A stretch of DNA of 64,000 bases from Pseudomonadota bacterium (GTDB taxonomy: Bacteria > Pseudomonadota > Gammaproteobacteria > Steroidobacterales > Steroidobacteraceae): positions 1-64,000 of the forward strand of contig JANXUT010000025.1 of the NCBI GenBank assembly GCA_025356075.1. Reading direction: 5' to 3'. The notes under the pieces are model-generated. The model was not told the origin of the DNA. It saw nothing but the letters and a program-made list of their open reading frames with translations, and did no database searches. The position numbers and the translations under genes are program-made. This document shows, piece after piece, positions 45,385 to 53,733 of this stretch (position 1 is its first letter; each line of letters starts with the position of its first letter).

Positions 45385-46122
45385 ATGGACGTGGGTACCG
45401 CCGAATCCGACAGCAGGACTGCCGAACTCGACCTCGGTCGCTCCCCCATCCGGGCGCGCCCGCTGGTCGACCCGGACACGCACCTCGCCCTCGTCTACCG
45501 CGACTACCCCGGCCTTCGCGCATTGATCCTCAGGCGGGTCGGCGACCCCGAGCTTGCCGCCGACATCCTGCAGGACGCGGCGGTGACGACGCTCGAGAAG
45601 CTGAGGAGCGGCGAAATCCAGCAGCCCGAGGGCGTCGGCGGATACCTCTACCGTGTCGCGCTCAACCACCTCAGGAACTACCGCCGCAAGGACCGCAGCG
45701 CACTCTCGAGCTCCGCCGAGCTCGGCGACCTCACGGCCGGCGAGGATGAGCCGGGGTGGGCCGACGTGGGCCGCCAGCAGTGGGCCGTGACGGCGCGGCG
45801 CACACTCGAGGAACTGCCGGCTTCGCGCGATCGCGAGCTCCTCGTGCGTTACTACCTCGAGGACGAGGACAAGTGCTCGATCTGCGCGGCGCTCGGGCTC
45901 ACGGCCGAGCATTTCAACCGCGTCATTTTCCGGGCCCGCAATCGATTCCGCGCGGTGCTCGAAAGCCACGGGTTCGCGCGGGCCGACCTGCCGGCGCTGC
46001 TCGTCGTTGGGCTCACGGCGCTCCTTGGCGCGCTCACCGCGACGAGTCCGCCCCCACCGGCCGCGACCCATCAACCATTCCCGAGCGTCGAGTCATCCGC
46101 TCCACGAGGCGTAGTCCCATGA
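45385..46122 (+). CDS. ECF-type sigma factor with C-terminal hydrophobic helix
   Basis: The 245-residue protein has sigma region 2 (YPGLRALILRRVGDPELAADILQDAAVTTLEKL, YLYRVALNHLRNYRR) and region 4 (LEELPASRDRELLVRYYLEDEDKCSICAALGLTAEHFNRVIFRARNRF). Unusually, about 40 more residues follow, including a predicted membrane helix (LPALLVVGLTALLGALTA) and a Pro-rich end. Two cysteines lie in the region-4 helix-turn-helix (CSIC). The next gene begins in its stop codon (ATGA). A membrane-tethered sigma factor is inferred. Confidence 0.82.
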   Translation: MDVGTAESDSRTAELDLGRSPIRARPLVDPDTHLALVYRDYPGLRALILRRVGDPELAADILQDAAVTTLEKLRSGEIQQPEGVGGYLYRVALNHLRNYRRKDRSALSSSAELGDLTAGEDEPGWADVGRQQWAVTARRTLEELPASRDRELLVRYYLEDEDKCSICAALGLTAEHFNRVIFRARNRFRAVLESHGFARADLPALLVVGLTALLGALTATSPPPPAATHQPFPSVESSAPRGVVP

Positions 46123-46823
46123 ACGCAAGTGCAACGTCCGAATCGATCCACGCCTACCTCGGTGGACGCCTGTCGCACGCCGACACGCGGGCCTTCGAGG
46201 AGCGGCTGCCCCGCGACCCCGAGCTCGTGCGCGCGATGGAAGACACGCTGAGGCTTCGGGAAGGTCTCGAGGTTCTGCGCGAGCGCGGCGAGCTTGCCGG
46301 CCTCCTGCGGGCGCCCAGGCGGGCGCGTTCGTACTGGGCATTCGGCTCGGCGCTCGCGGCGGGCATCGCGAGCGTCGCGGTCTTCCTTGGGCTCCAGTTC
46401 CTCGGCCGCGCGCCTATCGTGACCGCCTCGATCGATGCGCTGGCCGCCCACGCGGGCGCGCCGCTGCCGGTCACCGCGCGCTATACGTTTGCCGCGATGC
46501 GGCAAGCCAACGCAAACCCGGCGTTTGATTTGCCGCCGACGGGCGTCCTCGAGCTGCGCGTGCTCGCCTCGGGAGCGGATCCGGCGCGCAGCTACCGCGC
46601 GACACTGACGCTCGTGCCGGACGCCGCGCCCGCCGCAACCATCGGCACGGCGGCGCGCCTCAGGTCCGATACCGACGGGTTCGTGACCTTCTATGCGGAC
46701 GCGAGCCGCCTCGCTCCCGGTGACTACGCGCTCGCCGTGGCGGCGTCCGGGGAGTCCGTTGCCGCCGCGCCGTTGCGGTTCACGCTTCGCCGCCCGTCAG
46801 GGGTGACCGGCGAGCCGCGCTAG
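46119..46823 (+). CDS. Membrane-anchored anti-sigma-like protein
   Basis: The 234-residue protein has an N-terminal cytoplasmic part that looks like an anti-sigma domain without zinc ligands (YLGGRLSHADTRAFEERLPRDPELVRAMEDTLRLREGL). One transmembrane helix follows (FGSALAAGIASVAVFLGLQFL), then a periplasmic beta-rich domain of about 120 residues (GVLELRVLASG, YADASRLAPGDYALAV). The ATGA overlap with the sigma gene supports a functional pair. The domain assignment is by architecture. Confidence 0.72.
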   Translation: MNASATSESIHAYLGGRLSHADTRAFEERLPRDPELVRAMEDTLRLREGLEVLRERGELAGLLRAPRRARSYWAFGSALAAGIASVAVFLGLQFLGRAPIVTASIDALAAHAGAPLPVTARYTFAAMRQANANPAFDLPPTGVLELRVLASGADPARSYRATLTLVPDAAPAATIGTAARLRSDTDGFVTFYADASRLAPGDYALAVAASGESVAAAPLRFTLRRPSGVTGEPR

Positions 46824-47354
46824 CGGCTCGGCCCTCCTCAGCCGCGGGCACCACGCCCCGCGGCGCACGGGCGCGGTACCGAAACCGAGCCCCTCGACGA
46901 CCCCGCGGTGCCGCATCCTCCCTCGCCCAACGGCGGGTGAGATGAATCGACCCGTCGCGACAGATACATAGAGCGGCGGTCGGTCGACAGGGAAACGGTT
47001 TCGGTGACGTTGCCAACGGATTGGATAGTAGCGTCGCCACCGCCGCGTTTATTTGAGCGCCCGCCGGCTGCCGTTCCGCCGGGGGCCTGAGCCCTTGCGG
47101 TCCGGGCCGATGGTGGCTCGACGCGGGACCGGTGCCTCCCCGGCGGTCCCGTACGGGGACCCCGATCGACTGAACAACTCACGTCTTTGGTGGTACTCAC
47201 AAAGCAGGCTTGGGCGTACGCGGCCGGGTCGTCTGGCGCGTCGCCGGCGCGAGCCGGCGCCCGTCTGCCTCATGAGGACGGGCGCGCGAGTGGAACCGAT
47301 CGTTACTGGCCCGCATTCCGGACACGCGCTGCGGCAACCGCGGCCGCATCCGAC
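46824..47354. other. Gene-free stretch
   Basis: The 531 bases contain no coding region I would accept. The stretch 46960-47040 is less GC-rich (gacagatacatagagcgg, ggattggatagtagc) and may hold a promoter. No terminator with a T-run is evident after the anti-sigma-like gene. Confidence 0.35.
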
Positions 47355-47621
47355 ATGCCCGCGCACCACGACCGCGAAGCGCTGGGCCACCATCGCGTGA
47401 GCCCCCCGAGCACGTCCGGTGTTTCTCCCGGCGATCGCGTCGAGCTGCGCAAGGACGGTCCCGGGACCGTCGTCGCGGTCATCGAGGAGGGACGTCCCGG
47501 CACCCCCGAGGCCGCACGCGGCTGGGGCGGAATGGGTCGTGGCATCGTCGTGCGGCTCGATTCGGGCACGCTCGTGCACATCAGCGAGCCGCTCTTCGAG
47601 CTGGTGTCGGGCGCGGACTAG
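47355..47621 (+). CDS. Small hypothetical protein, 88 aa
   Basis: The conserved-looking core is PGDRVELRKDGPGTVVAVIEEG, RGIVVRLDSGTLVHISEPLFELV, a small all-beta barrel like those in nucleic-acid or ribosome-binding modules, though no family is recognised. ATG 47355 gives 88 residues and GTG 47397 gives 74; the latter starts nearer to the conserved part. No operon context. Confidence 0.55.
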   Translation: MPAHHDREALGHHRVSPPSTSGVSPGDRVELRKDGPGTVVAVIEEGRPGTPEAARGWGGMGRGIVVRLDSGTLVHISEPLFELVSGAD

Positions 47622-47737
47622 CCGGGAATCCGCCAGTCGTCGCCGGCCGGCGACGATGCGCCGACGCCTGGATGCACCGGCGAGCGCTAGAGTGATCCTC
47701 CCGGGCGCGCTGCGGCCGCCCGCTCGAGAATGCCTCC

Positions 47738-48448
47738 ATGCCACGCCTCGCCGTCATCAACGAGTCGACGGCCGCCACCGACGCGGCCATCGAGGCGATG
47801 CTGCCCGCGTTTCTTGAGCAGTGGAACTCGGACCTGATGATCGTCTGGCCGATCGAGGCCGCGACACTGTCATTCGTCCCCGCGAGTCACGCGCCGCCAG
47901 CGGGCACCTGGTGGGTCGTGTTCCTCGACGACAGCGACCAGGCGAACGCGCTCGCCTACCACGACCTCACCAACGAGGGCTTGCCGATCGCGAAGGTGTT
48001 CGTGAAGGCGATCCTCGCCGACAAGGCGAGCGTGAGCGTCGGGGCGACGCACGAGATCTGCGAGATGGCGGTCGATCCGTGGCTCAACGTCGCCTACCAG
48101 GATCCGAGCGGCACGTTCTGGGCCGGTGAGATCTGCGACCCGGTCGAGGACGATCGCTACGGCTACGAGATTGGCAGCACCCTCGTCACCGACTTCGTGA
48201 CGCCGAGCTGGTTCGCGCACGCGCACGCCCCCTCGACGATCGACTTCAAGCACCACGCGAGCAAGGCGTTCGAGGTCCTGACCGGCGGCTACGCGCAGAA
48301 ATACGACGCGACCCAGGGCTGGGTGCAGGTCACCGGCGCGACCGCGCGCCACAGCCGGCGGGCACTCCCGCCCGTCGGTTCCCGGCGCGAGCGCCGCGCC
48401 CGCCTTCGCTCGGGCTGGCAGCTGAGCGCGCGGCACTGGCACCGCTGA
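47738..48448 (+). CDS. Putative zincin-like protein with HEICE motif
   Basis: The 236-residue protein begins MPRLAVINES without a signal peptide. The centre has VGATHEICEMAVDPWLN, an HExxE motif. This fits a family I recall with H-E-x-x-E-M-x-V-D-P in actinobacterial and fungal proteins of unknown role. FWAGEICDPVEDDRYGYEIG follows and may provide a third metal ligand. The last 40 residues are Arg-rich and probably disordered. Peptidase activity is unproven. Confidence 0.6.
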   Translation: MPRLAVINESTAATDAAIEAMLPAFLEQWNSDLMIVWPIEAATLSFVPASHAPPAGTWWVVFLDDSDQANALAYHDLTNEGLPIAKVFVKAILADKASVSVGATHEICEMAVDPWLNVAYQDPSGTFWAGEICDPVEDDRYGYEIGSTLVTDFVTPSWFAHAHAPSTIDFKHHASKAFEVLTGGYAQKYDATQGWVQVTGATARHSRRALPPVGSRRERRARLRSGWQLSARHWHR

Positions 48449-48530
48449 GGCTCGCGGCGCGCCGCGCCGCCCGGCGGGGCTAGAATCCCGGCGGGAAGCC
48501 GGCGCTCGCTCAGCCGGCGCGGGGACAGCA

Positions 48531-49274
48531 GTGAAATCAATACTCATCACCGGCGCGAGCCGTGGGATCGGCCGCGCGACGGCAATCCTTTGCGGCGCGA
48601 AGGGCTGGTCGGTCGGCGTCAACTACGTGCGTGACGCGCGCGCAGCCGAGGAGACGGCCCGCGCGGTGCAGGCGGCCGGCGGGCGTGCCGCGCCGCTCGA
48701 AGGCGACGTGTCGGTCGAGGCCGATGTCGTCGCAATGTTCGATGAAGCGCAAAGCCGCTTCGGGCCGCTCGACGGCGTCGTCATCAACGCCGGCATCATC
48801 GCACCGCCCCTGCCGCTCGCCGACATCGGCCTCGACCGGCTGAAGCGAATCTTCGACGTGAACATCCTCGGCGCCTACCTCTGCGCCCGCGAAAGCGCCC
48901 GCCGCATGGCGCGCGACCGCGGCGGCCAGGGTGGCTCGGTGGTAATCGTCTCCTCCGCCGCCGCGCGCCTCGGCTCGCCGTCCGAGTTCGTCGACTACGC
49001 GGGTTCGAAGGCCGCGCTCGATACGCTGACGATCGGGCTCTCGAAGGAGTTGGGGCACTCGGGCGTGCGGGTCAATGCGGTCCGGCCCGGGCTCATCGAG
49101 ACGGAAATCCATGCGAGCGGCGGCGAGCCGAATCGCGCGCAGCGCCTCGGCGCGGCCACCCCAATCGGTCGCGCCGGACGGGTCGAGGAAATCGCCGAGC
49201 CGATCGTGTGGCTCCTGACGGACGCCGCCTCCTACGTGACGGGCGCCATCCTCGACGTGGCCGGGGGCCGCTAG
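48531..49274 (+). CDS. Short-chain dehydrogenase/reductase
   Basis: The 247-residue Rossmann enzyme has ILITGASRGIGRATAIL (NAD(P) loop), GVVINAGIIAP (NAG motif), the catalytic Ser in VIVSSAAARLG and the YxxxK motif in DYAGSKAALD. The closing block is GAILDVAGG. An Arg at the end of the glycine loop and NYVRDARAAEE after beta-2 suggest NADP(H) preference. The substrate is unknown. It starts at GTG 48531. Confidence 0.9.
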   Translation: MKSILITGASRGIGRATAILCGAKGWSVGVNYVRDARAAEETARAVQAAGGRAAPLEGDVSVEADVVAMFDEAQSRFGPLDGVVINAGIIAPPLPLADIGLDRLKRIFDVNILGAYLCARESARRMARDRGGQGGSVVIVSSAAARLGSPSEFVDYAGSKAALDTLTIGLSKELGHSGVRVNAVRPGLIETEIHASGGEPNRAQRLGAATPIGRAGRVEEIAEPIVWLLTDAASYVTGAILDVAGGR

Positions 49275-49289
49275 CCCTCCCGGCCTGGC

Positions 49290-49315
49290 CCGCCGGCATC
49301 ACGTGATGCCGGCGG
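49290..49315. terminator. Perfect 26-base palindrome between convergent genes
   Basis: CCGCCGGCATCAC is followed directly by its exact reverse complement. The centre is CACGTG. It lies 15 bases after the SDR stop and 9 before the stop of the lipoprotein gene, so it probably ends both transcripts. There is no U-tract on either strand. Confidence 0.55.
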
Positions 49316-49324
49316 CGGGGCGGG

Positions 49325-51355
49325 TCAGTTGTTCTGGGCTCCCGCCGAGATCCACGACTTGATCTGGTCGATCGTCGCCTGCGACAGCGGCGGCCCGCCC
49401 TTCGGCATCTGGCTGCCGACTATGCCGGCTGTGCCTTCCAGCTTCTGGATCAGGTAGCTGTTGGTCGGGTCATTCGGCTTCACCTTGAGGATCGTCGACA
49501 CCTCCGTGCTCGCAACGTTCACGAGTGCCGCGTAGCTGTGCGCGGAGGTCGTGAGGTCCTGCGAGGTCGGCAGCGTCGTCCCGCCGCCCGAGTGGCAACC
49601 CGAGCAGATGGGCCCGAACACCGTCGTCTGGATCTGCGTCAGCGTCGTCGCCGGCGTCGTGTTGGCGACCGTGACGGTGACGGCCGCCGAGGTCGCGACG
49701 TGCGCGTCCGCGTCGGTCGCCCGTGCCGTCAGCGCGGCCGCGCCATCGGCGACGGTCGTCGTATCCCACTGCACCGTGTAGGGCGGCGCGGTGACGATGC
49801 CGAGCGAGGTGGTGCCGTTCAGGAAGAACTCGACCTTTGGGTTGCCGAGCGAGTCGGTTGCGGTCGCGGCCACGGCGACCGTGCCGCTCACGGTGCCCGT
49901 GGGTGCCGTTAGCGCCACGACCGGCGCCGCGCCAAGGACCGGAGCCGCGCCGACATCGATGCGGCCGTACACGCCGTTGGCCTCGTTGTTGAGCCCGGCC
50001 GTGTAGAAGAGCGTGTTGTGCGGCTGGTTGTGCGCGTCGTTGCCGAAGGAGATCGCCCAGAGGCCAGGTGCCGCGAACGCCGTCCCGGCCGAGTCGGCAA
50101 CCGTGCCGATGTACGCGCCCGTCGCCGGATCGTAGGCGTTGATCACGCCGTCGCCGAAGTTGCCGACCAGCAGCGCATTGCTCAGCGTGCCGAAGTCGGC
50201 GGGCGCAAGCGCGAGGCCCCACGGGGCATTCAGCTTGCCGCCGGTCGGAATGAGCCGCGATATGAACGCGCCGTTCGTGTCGTAGATATCGACGAGGCCA
50301 AGGCCCGCGCCGCTGGCGTTGTCGTGCGCATCGGGCAGCGCCTGCTCGGCGTACGTCACGTAGATCTGCGTCGCACCGCCCGCGCCGTTGTTGATCGCCT
50401 GGATGCCGAACGGCGCGTAGTTGGCCGGCAGCGTCGGGTCGACGAACGTGAAGCTCGTGGCCGAGGTCGCCTGCTTCGCGAACGCGGTATCGAACACGTC
50501 GACCTTGTTGTTGTGGAAGTCGGTTGCGTACAGGAAGTTGTTCGTACCGACCTTGGCGAGCGCGAGGCCCTTGTAGACCGCGCCACCGGCGTCGGTGTAC
50601 ATCGCGATCACGTGGGTCGCATCGACGCTCGGCGCCCAGCCGCCGATCATCCCGCCCTCACCGGTGAAGATGAAGGGCGCGGTCGAGCTCGTCGTGCCGT
50701 TCGTGACCGCGAAGCCGCCGGTGCCGTTGAACACGATGCCGGTCGGATCGAACGTCACCGCCGCGGCGCTGTTCGGCAGGCTCACGATGAGCGGAGAGGC
50801 GAAGGGTTGCGCGACGCCGCTACCGTCGTAGAGCGTGGACGTTTCGCTGTGGTTGTTCGCGATCCACACGAAGCTCGTCGGGCTGAAGGCGATGCCCCAG
50901 GGATTGACGAGGTTCGCGTCGACCGTCAACGCACCGGCGGCGGTGTCGCCGACGAGCGCGGTCGCCGTGAAGGAGGTCGGCGCAGTGACGGTGAGCGTCG
51001 CCGAGCCGGACATGCTGCCGCCGTAGGCGCCCGACCCCGTGCAGGTGAGCGTGTAGGTAACCGGGCCCACCGCCGTCGGAGTCTCGGTCGCCGTGCCGGT
51101 CACGGTCTGCGTACCGCTCCAGCCGCCGGAAGCCGTGCAGGTCGAGCCCGCGCTCGCGGACCAGGTGAGCGTCGAGCTCCGGCCGAGCACGATCGAGGTC
51201 GGCGCGACCGTGACCGCCACGGTTGGCGGGGGACTTCCGCCGCCGCCGCCGCCATAGCCGCCGCCGCCACAACCGACCGCGACGAGCGCGGCCACTATGG
51301 CGAGCGCTGAGCTTGAGCGCGCGCCGTTCTTGATGAGATGAAGAATGTGTTTCAT
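49325..51355 (-). CDS. TIGR03118-family lipoprotein with C-terminal haem-like domain
   Basis: The 676-residue protein starts at ATG 51355. The lipoprotein signal ends VAVGCGGGG, followed by a Gly-rich linker. An Ig-like/bacterial surface domain spans about 45-130. The TIGR03118 beta-propeller-like region follows (ALVGDTAAGALTVDANLVNPWGIAFSPTSFVWIANNHS). A second Ig-like segment covers about 505-600, and the last 90 residues have CSGCHSGGGTTLP, a CxxCH haem motif, with QMPKGGPPLS as a possible Met-ligand loop. It may be an electron-carrying outer-surface protein. Function is unknown. Confidence 0.8.
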   Translation of the reverse strand: MKHILHLIKNGARSSSALAIVAALVAVGCGGGGYGGGGGGSPPPTVAVTVAPTSIVLGRSSTLTWSASAGSTCTASGGWSGTQTVTGTATETPTAVGPVTYTLTCTGSGAYGGSMSGSATLTVTAPTSFTATALVGDTAAGALTVDANLVNPWGIAFSPTSFVWIANNHSETSTLYDGSGVAQPFASPLIVSLPNSAAAVTFDPTGIVFNGTGGFAVTNGTTSSTAPFIFTGEGGMIGGWAPSVDATHVIAMYTDAGGAVYKGLALAKVGTNNFLYATDFHNNKVDVFDTAFAKQATSATSFTFVDPTLPANYAPFGIQAINNGAGGATQIYVTYAEQALPDAHDNASGAGLGLVDIYDTNGAFISRLIPTGGKLNAPWGLALAPADFGTLSNALLVGNFGDGVINAYDPATGAYIGTVADSAGTAFAAPGLWAISFGNDAHNQPHNTLFYTAGLNNEANGVYGRIDVGAAPVLGAAPVVALTAPTGTVSGTVAVAATATDSLGNPKVEFFLNGTTSLGIVTAPPYTVQWDTTTVADGAAALTARATDADAHVATSAAVTVTVANTTPATTLTQIQTTVFGPICSGCHSGGGTTLPTSQDLTTSAHSYAALVNVASTEVSTILKVKPNDPTNSYLIQKLEGTAGIVGSQMPKGGPPLSQATIDQIKSWISAGAQNN

Positions 51356-51594
51356 GGAAGGTTCCCTGCCGTTGCAACGACGCCCGCGCCGGAACGTCCG
51401 GCACTGCCTGTCACTGCGTGTGTACCGGCGCCTACGTGCGGAGTTCACGGTTCGTGCATCAGGACCTGTTTAGTTGTGGGGGCGTGAACCGCTGGGGGCG
51501 CTGCGGGTACATGCGCTTTGCCCGCTTTCGCCGCGCTGCAGCGAAGCGGCGCGAGCGGGCGGACGCACTTAAATCGGGCCGCGAGCAGCGTCAG

Positions 51595-51643
51595 TTGACT
51601 GATCATTCAAGAGGAGCTATCTTCGCCTTGAACGATCAATCAA
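51595..51643 (+). promoter_or_regulatory. TetR promoter with two similar operators
   Basis: Two near-palindromes share a pattern: TTGACTGATCATTCAA (51595-51610) and TTGAACGATCAATCAA (51628-51643), centres 33 bases apart. The first begins with the -35 box TTGACT; after a 17-base spacer TATCTT (51618-51623) is a fair -10. The transcription start (about 51630) falls in the second copy. This layout fits autorepression by the TetR encoded next. Confidence 0.65.
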
Positions 51644-51651
51644 GTGACGTC

Positions 51652-52302
51652 ATGGAATCGCCCGACACCCGCCAGCGCCTCGTATTCACCGCGCTCAGGC
51701 TCTTCTGGGAAAAGGGCTACGGCTCGACGAGCATCGCCGAGATATTGCAGAGCGCCAGCGTCAACAGCGGCAGCCTCTACCACTTCTTCCCGAGCAAGCA
51801 GGATCTCCTGCTCGCGGTGCTCGATGCCTACCACGAGGGCATCTACCCGATGCTGCTCGAGCCCGCTTGGGCCGGCATCGACGATCCGATCGGCAAGGTG
51901 TTCGCACTCCTCGCGCGCTATCGCAAGTCGCTCGTCGACACCGACTGCTTCTACGCCTGCCCGATCGGCAGCCTCGCGCTCGAGCTGCACGAACCCGACC
52001 CGCCAGTGCGCGAGGGGCTCGCGAAGAACTTTCGTGCCTGGGTCGGGGCGATCGAGGGCTGCCTCAAGGATGCGGCGGCGCGCCTGCCGCGCAACCTCGA
52101 CCGCCGCAGCGTCGCGGAATTCGTGCTGACGACGATGGAGGGCGGCGTCATGCAGGCGCGCACGTTTCGCGACGTCGCCTATTTCGACAACGCGGTCGGG
52201 CAGCTCAAGGGCTACTTCGACTACCTCGGCCGCGATGCCGCGGCCAGTGCATCGCGGCCCACCAGGAAACGCGGCCGCAGCAACAAAAGGAGATCACGGT
52301 GA
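51652..52302 (+). CDS. TetR/AcrR-family transcriptional regulator
   Basis: The 216-residue protein has the TetR helix-turn-helix: TRQRLVFTALRLFWEKGYGSTSIAEILQSASVNSGSLYHFFPSKQDLLLAVL. The ligand domain contains CFYACPIGSLALELHEPDPPVREGL, with two Cys that may sense electrophiles. It ends in an Arg/Lys-rich tail. ATG 51652 lies about 22 bases after the likely start of transcription. The next gene overlaps its stop (GTGA), so the regulator and the DUF1761 protein form an operon. Confidence 0.88.
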   Translation: MESPDTRQRLVFTALRLFWEKGYGSTSIAEILQSASVNSGSLYHFFPSKQDLLLAVLDAYHEGIYPMLLEPAWAGIDDPIGKVFALLARYRKSLVDTDCFYACPIGSLALELHEPDPPVREGLAKNFRAWVGAIEGCLKDAAARLPRNLDRRSVAEFVLTTMEGGVMQARTFRDVAYFDNAVGQLKGYFDYLGRDAAASASRPTRKRGRSNKRRSR

Positions 52303-52697
52303 ACGGTATCAACCTGTTGGCGGTCATTGCGGCGGGCGTCTCGGCCTTCGTGCTCGGGGGCGCCTGGTATTCGCCACTCCTCTTCGGCAAGCCGTGGCAG
52401 CGAGCGACGGGGTTGAGCGATGAGGTGCTCAAGGGTGGCAACCCGGCCGTCATTTTCGGCGGCTCGCTGGTGCTATCACTGATCGCGGCGTTCGTATTCG
52501 CGATGTTCCTCGGGCCGAACCCTCCGATTGGCCTCGCCCTTGGCGCCGGCGCCTCGGCGGGCCTCTGTTGGGTCGCGGCGAGCCTTGGCATCAACTACCT
52601 CTTTGAGCGCAAGAGCCTCACGCTCTTCCTGATCAACGGCGGCTACAACACGCTGCAGTTCACGCTCTACGGGCTCGTGCTTGGCCTCTGGCACTGA
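52299..52697 (+). CDS. DUF1761 membrane protein
   Basis: The 132-residue protein starts at GTG 52299 with AAAAGGAGA upstream. Four transmembrane helices are visible: NLLAVIAAGVSAFVLGGAWYSPLLFGKPW (the family signature), a GSLVLSLIAAFVFAMFL helix, LALGAGASAGLCWVAASLGI, and YNTLQFTLYGLVLGLWH. No function is established for DUF1761. It overlaps the TetR gene and is probably regulated by it. Confidence 0.87.
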   Translation: MNGINLLAVIAAGVSAFVLGGAWYSPLLFGKPWQRATGLSDEVLKGGNPAVIFGGSLVLSLIAAFVFAMFLGPNPPIGLALGAGASAGLCWVAASLGINYLFERKSLTLFLINGGYNTLQFTLYGLVLGLWH

Positions 52698-52712
52698 ATC
52701 GGGGATGTCACG

Positions 52713-53207
52713 ATGATCGCGCGACTTTCGTTGGCCCTGCTGCTCTCCTCCTCCTTCGCCGTGGGCGCAGAACCGGCGGCCGAGTACCAGCCGCTTGCCT
52801 TCCTCGCCGGCCACTGCTGGAAAGGGACCTTCCCCGACGGCAAGCAGACAGACGAGCACTGCTTCGAGTGGGTCTACGGCGGCAAGTTCCTGAGGGACCT
52901 GCATACGGTGAATGGCGCCGGGCATCCGGCCTTCCACGGCGAGTCGATCTACTACTGGAACGCGGCGACGAAGGAGATCGAGTACCTATATATAGAGGAC
53001 CAGGGCGGCTTCAGCCGCGGCGTCGTCGGTAGCGCGCCCGATGCGCTCCTCTTCCCACCGACCAGCTACGTCGAGGCTGGCAAGACGCAGACCTACCGGA
53101 GCCGCTGGCAGCGCGCTGGCGCGGATGCCTACGAGGTCGTCACCGAGTTCAAGTCGGGCGATGGCTGGGTGGACGGGTTCAAGGTGCACATGGCGAGGAG
53201 TCCGTAG
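52713..53207 (+). CDS. Secreted conserved hypothetical protein, 164 aa
   Basis: A signal peptide (IARLSLALLLSSSFAVGA) is followed by PLAFLAGHCWKGTFPDGKQTDEHCFEWVYGGKFLRDLH, where two Cys could pair, and FHGESIYYWNAATKEIEYLYIEDQGGFSRG. The pattern resembles lipocalin-like or DUF1579-type 'FLxGxWxG' proteins with a beta-barrel. It follows DUF1761 by 15 bases, so it may be third in the TetR operon. Ligand binding is inference. Confidence 0.7.
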   Translation: MIARLSLALLLSSSFAVGAEPAAEYQPLAFLAGHCWKGTFPDGKQTDEHCFEWVYGGKFLRDLHTVNGAGHPAFHGESIYYWNAATKEIEYLYIEDQGGFSRGVVGSAPDALLFPPTSYVEAGKTQTYRSRWQRAGADAYEVVTEFKSGDGWVDGFKVHMARSP

Positions 53208-53292
53208 CGGCGGACGCCGTCGGTCGCAGGGCAACGACCGTGGGGCGGATTGCTAGTATTGCCCTGCCACGCCGACTCGGGGTCCCGCCCGC

Positions 53293-53733
53293 ATGAACGC
53301 GATCGCAACCACGTTACCGCCGCGCAATCTCTGGCGAAGCACCGGGGCGATCCTCCCCGGCCTGCTCGTGGTGGTCGTCCTCTCGGAAGGGACCGACCTG
53401 GTGATGCGCACGATCCGCGCGTTTCCGCCCGTGAGCAGCCGGATGGATGAGCCCGGCCTCCTCGGCCTCGCGCTCGCCTACCGATGCCTCTACAACGTGC
53501 TCGCCGCGATCCTCACCGCCAGGCTCGCCCCTCGCAACACCACCCGCCACCTCATCGTGTTCGCCGCGATCGGCGTCGTGCTTGGCTCGGCCGGCGTCGT
53601 CGCGAACGCGGTGTATCACATGGGGCCCGCGTGGTATCCGGTCCTCCTCGCCATCAGCGCGCTACCGTGCACGTGGATCGGGACGAAGCTCGACGGGATG
53701 CGCGCAACGAACCCGGCTTCAACCGGGCGGTAG
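53293..53733 (+). CDS. Small integral membrane protein, 146 aa
   Basis: Four hydrophobic helices are visible: ILPGLLVVVVLSEGTDLVM, LALAYRCLYNVLAAILTA, LIVFAAIGVVLGSAGVVAN and WYPVLLAISALPCTWIG, with short basic loops. The pattern is that of small uncharacterised membrane proteins in which a Tyr-Arg pair (AYRCLYN) is conserved. No family name is recognised. It overlaps the convergent acetyltransferase gene by 15 bases. Confidence 0.65.
   Translation: MNAIATTLPPRNLWRSTGAILPGLLVVVVLSEGTDLVMRTIRAFPPVSSRMDEPGLLGLALAYRCLYNVLAAILTARLAPRNTTRHLIVFAAIGVVLGSAGVVANAVYHMGPAWYPVLLAISALPCTWIGTKLDGMRATNPASTGR

Noticed and set aside
50018-51310. 430-codon open frame antisense to the TIGR03118 gene
   Set aside because: It mirrors the Gly/Thr/Ala-rich codons of the real gene and lacks domain features or a ribosome site.
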